In this document: piece after piece, positions 61,625-64,000 of the stretch
How the letters are laid out: every line of letters starts with the position of its first letter
Numbering within the stretch: the stretch's first letter is position 1
The notes under the pieces: generated by a model
Told to the model about the DNA's origin: nothing
Databases searched by the model: none
Seen by the model: only the letters and a program-made list of their open reading frames with translations
Source of the DNA: Rhizobium album
GTDB taxonomy: Bacteria > Pseudomonadota > Alphaproteobacteria > Rhizobiales > Rhizobiaceae
Assembly: GCF_003122325.1 (NCBI RefSeq)
Contig: NZ_QFBC01000010.1
Coordinates: 1 to 64,000 of the forward strand
Reading direction: 5' to 3'
DNA length: 64,000 bases
Program-made: the position numbers and the translations under genes

Positions 61625-62050
61625 ATGATGGACATGTCTGGAAACATCAACGAGTTTGAGCTGTATTGCCAAGGCAAGCCGCCGGAAGCCCGGGAAAGTC
61701 TTCGTCCCGTCCGACAGATCATATTGGACGCAGTTCCCAGTGTCAGCGAAGGTCGGGTCCACTTTTACCTGGTTTGCCATTTCGGTGGAGGATCAGTCGC
61801 CAAGCTTCATCTCGATGCCAAGCAGCAGGTGACCATCACCTTCGTAACAGGCGAAGACCTCACCGATCCTGCGAAGCTTCTCAAGGGATCGAGTTCCGTG
61901 CGCACCATCAAGGTCACCTCGGCTGCGGTCCTCGGAAAGCATCGCGACGCCATCGGCGATCTTCTGCGCCAGTCCTTTGCGCTGATCAGCGAGAGATTCG
62001 ACGGCTCTGAAAATTTCATCACGTTGCGACCTGACCAGCCAAGTCCCTGA
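61625..62050 (+). CDS. DUF1801-like protein
   Basis: About 141 residues. The opening NINEFELYCQGKPPEARESLRPVRQIILDAVPSV resembles DUF1801 (YdhG-like) proteins, in which a helix pair precedes a small beta domain. The rest is beta-rich (HFGGGSVAKLHLDAKQQVTITF). The start is one of three ATGs (61625, 61628, 61634) behind GGGAGGAG. Function unknown. Confidence 0.6.
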   Translation: MMDMSGNINEFELYCQGKPPEARESLRPVRQIILDAVPSVSEGRVHFYLVCHFGGGSVAKLHLDAKQQVTITFVTGEDLTDPAKLLKGSSSVRTIKVTSAAVLGKHRDAIGDLLRQSFALISERFDGSENFITLRPDQPSP

Positions 62051-62109
62051 ATGGTGCAGACCGCAACCTCGAATTTGAAACCAATTGAGTGCCGGGAAGT
62101 TCTCGCGGG

Positions 62110-62445
62110 ATGGCAGCGAAACGTTCTAGTCCGCAGTGCATCCCTGCCACGCCCGACGGCCGATATTTCGTCGTGCGCGGTAGGCTTTGGCGCAAGAGCA
62201 ATCCCGAACTCGGCAATGCCGAACGGGAAAGGCTGGTGAGAGAGTTGATGGCGGCTCGGCGCGCTGTCCGGAATGCCAAAGGCAACAGGGAGGCGATGGC
62301 CGAGGCGCGCAGGCGTGTCGATGAGGCGAAGGTCGATCTCGGCGAGCGCGGAGAGGTCTGGTGGACCGATGGATCGCCTGACTACAATCGACACATGGCC
62401 AAGAACACGCCTTATGCTGACTGGTTTGCAGGGCCGCCGAAGTAG
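62110..62445 (+). CDS. Conserved rhizobial protein of unknown function
   Basis: This 111-residue protein has ATPDGRYFVVRGRLWRKSNPEL, ERERLVRELMAARRAVRNAK and the closing NTPYADWFAG. It belongs to a widespread small family in Hyphomicrobiales, without known function. The first half is a beta hairpin with Trp, the second a long charged helix. The start is set at 62110. A longer form from 62089 is possible. Confidence 0.72.
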   Translation: MAAKRSSPQCIPATPDGRYFVVRGRLWRKSNPELGNAERERLVRELMAARRAVRNAKGNREAMAEARRRVDEAKVDLGERGEVWWTDGSPDYNRHMAKNTPYADWFAGPPK

Positions 62446-62452
62446 GTCGCAT

Positions 62453-63097
62453 TCAGAGGAGAAGCGGCGTTTCCGCTGCCGCCTTCTTTTTCGACCAAAG
62501 TTCCGTCGTGCGATCCATGACGATCAGCCCTGGCGGAAACGTCCGCTTCTGAAACGCGACCGCGTCATCGAAGCTTCCATGCAACCACCGCTCGTATTCG
62601 TCGCGATTAAGCAGGACAGGCATCCGGTTGTGGACCGGGGCGATCGCCTCGTTCGCGTCGGTCATGACACCGGAATACACCGGTCCCCACTCATCGCTGA
62701 CGCGCCAGAGCCCGGCCCAGGCGAAGATCGGGTCGTCGCGATGCGAGAACCATGTTCTCGTCATGCGACCTTTCTGTCCTTCCGCTTCCGCGAAGCCCGT
62801 CACTGGGATCAGGCAGCGCGCCTGCGGCTTCTTCGCAAGCCCCACCCACATACGACCGCCAAGATCGGCGATGTTATTGACGGGCTTTGGCTTGGCTTCC
62901 GGCTTCATGTCCTTCAGCCTCAATGGAAAACCCCAGACCATCGAACGCAGTTCGCGCACGCCATCGGCTTCCGTGACGACCATCCCCGGAGTTCCGGGGT
63001 AAACCTCCTCGGGGGCATTCGATGCAATCGGGTTCGCTACTCCAAAATGGGCGGCGACCTCGGCGGCCGATTTGCGGACGGTGTACAGGTTGCACAT
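62453..63097 (-). CDS. SRAP-family (YedK/HMCES) DNA-protein crosslinking protein
   Basis: This 214-residue protein has the catalytic Cys right after the initiator Met (MCNLYTV), which forms a thiazolidine link with abasic sites in single-stranded DNA. The supporting residues appear in VNNIADLGG (Asn), PVTGFAEAEG (Glu) and PVHNRMPVLL (His). It shields abasic sites during replication and has self-release activity. GAGGAAG precedes the ATG. It follows a second, degenerate SRAP gene in the same operon. Confidence 0.93.
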   Translation of the reverse strand: MCNLYTVRKSAAEVAAHFGVANPIASNAPEEVYPGTPGMVVTEADGVRELRSMVWGFPLRLKDMKPEAKPKPVNNIADLGGRMWVGLAKKPQARCLIPVTGFAEAEGQKGRMTRTWFSHRDDPIFAWAGLWRVSDEWGPVYSGVMTDANEAIAPVHNRMPVLLNRDEYERWLHGSFDDAVAFQKRTFPPGLIVMDRTTELWSKKKAAAETPLLL

Positions 63098-63121
63098 GCG
63101 GTCTTCCTCAAGCTGATTCGC

Positions 63122-63790
63122 CTACAACGTAGAGCGGGACGATTTCCGGGGAATGGATCGGGAGGGTGGAATGCCGCTCTGCCATCTGTCCATGGTCTCG
63201 AGCACGGAGAAGTCATCGGAGGGGATCGGCTCGCGGAACTGCAACTTGATGACCTCGTCTATTCCGCCATGAAGCCACCGCTCGTATTCGTCCGGCTTTA
63301 GGATGACGGGCATGCGGTCGTTCAGCGGACGGACAAGATCGTTCGCCTCGCCCGTCATCCCAGCAAAGACGGGGCCGAACTCCCTGGTGTTTCGGCAGAA
63401 GCCAGCCCATGTCATCAAGGGCTGCCGATGAAGCGAGAACCAGGTCCGCGTTTTCGAACCCTTGGGGCCGTCCGGGTTGGCAAAGTGCGTCATCGGGATC
63501 AGGCAGCGGTAACGGGGATCGATAACCGTTTGCTCCCACATCGGGTTCGTCAGGTCGGCGACGAGACCTATGCGGCCGGGAGGCTCGCCGCCTCTGCGCA
63601 TCTCGCTCGTCTGGCGCGGGAAGCCCCATGGGATAAGTTTCAGGCGGCGAAGGCCGTCCTTCTCGATGACAACGAGTCCATATGTGCCTTCGATCGTCTC
63701 GGGTGGCACCTCCAGCGGCGGCACGACATCGACACCGAAGTGGGCGACGATCTCCTCAAGCGATCTGCTGACCGAAAACAGGCGCGACAT
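63122..63790 (-). CDS. Degenerate SRAP paralogue lacking catalytic residues
   Basis: This 222-residue protein aligns along its whole length with the neighbouring SRAP protein, but position 2 is Ser (MSRLFSV instead of MCNLYTV). The Glu motif is HFANPDG instead of GFAEAEG, the His motif is PLNDRMP instead of PVHNRMP, and the Asn position is also changed. It cannot make the usual crosslink. The fold is otherwise kept (WGFPRQTSEM, RCLIPMTHF, TWAGFC). It could be a decoy, regulator or DNA-binding partner of its neighbour. Confidence 0.85.
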   Translation of the reverse strand: MSRLFSVSRSLEEIVAHFGVDVVPPLEVPPETIEGTYGLVVIEKDGLRRLKLIPWGFPRQTSEMRRGGEPPGRIGLVADLTNPMWEQTVIDPRYRCLIPMTHFANPDGPKGSKTRTWFSLHRQPLMTWAGFCRNTREFGPVFAGMTGEANDLVRPLNDRMPVILKPDEYERWLHGGIDEVIKLQFREPIPSDDFSVLETMDRWQSGIPPSRSIPRKSSRSTL

Positions 63791-63893
63791 CAATCCTCCG
63801 TTTCGTCATACCACCTTGGTTTCATACCAGTGCTCCGCGTGTCATTGGAAGTTTCTCGACTTCACCTTCAACGTATCGATATGGAGGTCCGGA

Positions 63894-63962
63894 ATGAAGA
63901 TGTCCCGCACCTTGTTCGGCGATGGCCTATCCCTCGCATCGCCTCCTCCGGTCGAGCCGTGA
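63894..63962 (+). CDS. 22-residue ORF before a partial gene
   Basis: MKMSRTLFGDGLSLASPPP, preceded by GGAGGTCCGGA in good position and overlapping the next gene's GTG at its stop. It may be a leader or a small protein. It is too short for further support. Confidence 0.3.
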   Translation: MKMSRTLFGDGLSLASPPPVEP

Positions 63963-64000
63963 GCGAACTCGTCGCCTCTGCCGGACGGGTTCTTGAACTC
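63959..64000 (+). CDS. Partial gene running off the right edge
   Basis: GTG 63959 overlaps the stop of the preceding short ORF (GTGA). The 14 codons visible read V/MSELVASAGRVLEL. Nothing more can be said about family or function. Confidence 0.35.
   Translation, partial: MSELVASAGRVLEL

Overview
The window reads as alphaproteobacterial, order Hyphomicrobiales, most like the Rhizobium/Agrobacterium/Shinella group. This rests on the gene families and orders seen (thyA-folA-hflK-hflC-degP, ilvB-ilvH, two tandem Ku genes, SRAP, BA14K-like and DUF2853 proteins) and on the high-GC codon use. No rRNA, insertion sequence or CRISPR array was seen. The only tRNA is tRNA-Lys(CTT).

Region A (1-6212) is the right end of an integrated phage-like element whose left end lies outside the window. 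Its genes are tightly packed and start/stop-overlapping: the tail of a C5-cytosine methyltransferase, several small phage proteins, an amino-methyltransferase, a TGT/DpdA-like protein coupled to a YhhQ-type precursor transporter (a candidate 7-deazaguanine DNA-modification pair), and a tyrosine integrase that ends 61 bp from the 3' end of tRNA-Lys. A short SPK(D/N)N-like peptide motif recurs in phase in seven places in six of these small genes.

Region B (6213-48901) is ordinary chromosome. It holds a PhzF-like protein, a Nudix hydrolase, an EEP-family nuclease, an iron/phosphonate-type ABC importer, a CASTOR/POLLUX-like channel, an aminotransferase, ilvC, a TetR regulator with a perfect operator palindrome, three small exported proteins, an alcohol dehydrogenase, a qorB/HxlR pair, pdxJ, a MerR-LuxR hybrid regulator, a RecD-like helicase, a cobalt-type nitrile hydratase operon, ilvB-ilvH with a leader-peptide attenuator and an orphan VapB-like antitoxin between them, a HerA-like ATPase, miaA, serB, degP, hflC, hflK, folA and thyA. 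The thyA/folA junction is interrupted by an AT-rich insert carrying an unrecognised two-gene cassette (52 aa plus 573 aa) on the opposite strand.

Region C (48902-64000) is accessory and rich in DNA-repair and stress genes. It begins with a small XRE regulator module lying beside a double-truncated McrB/DUF2357 restriction locus. It continues with an ExoIII-family nuclease, two Ku proteins, a metallophosphoesterase, a ferritin-like DUF2383 protein, Hsp20 behind a ROSE-like RNA thermometer, many small rhizobial proteins, and two adjacent SRAP (YedK/HMCES) proteins. One SRAP looks active and the other has lost its catalytic residues. LigD, the usual Ku partner, is not in the window.
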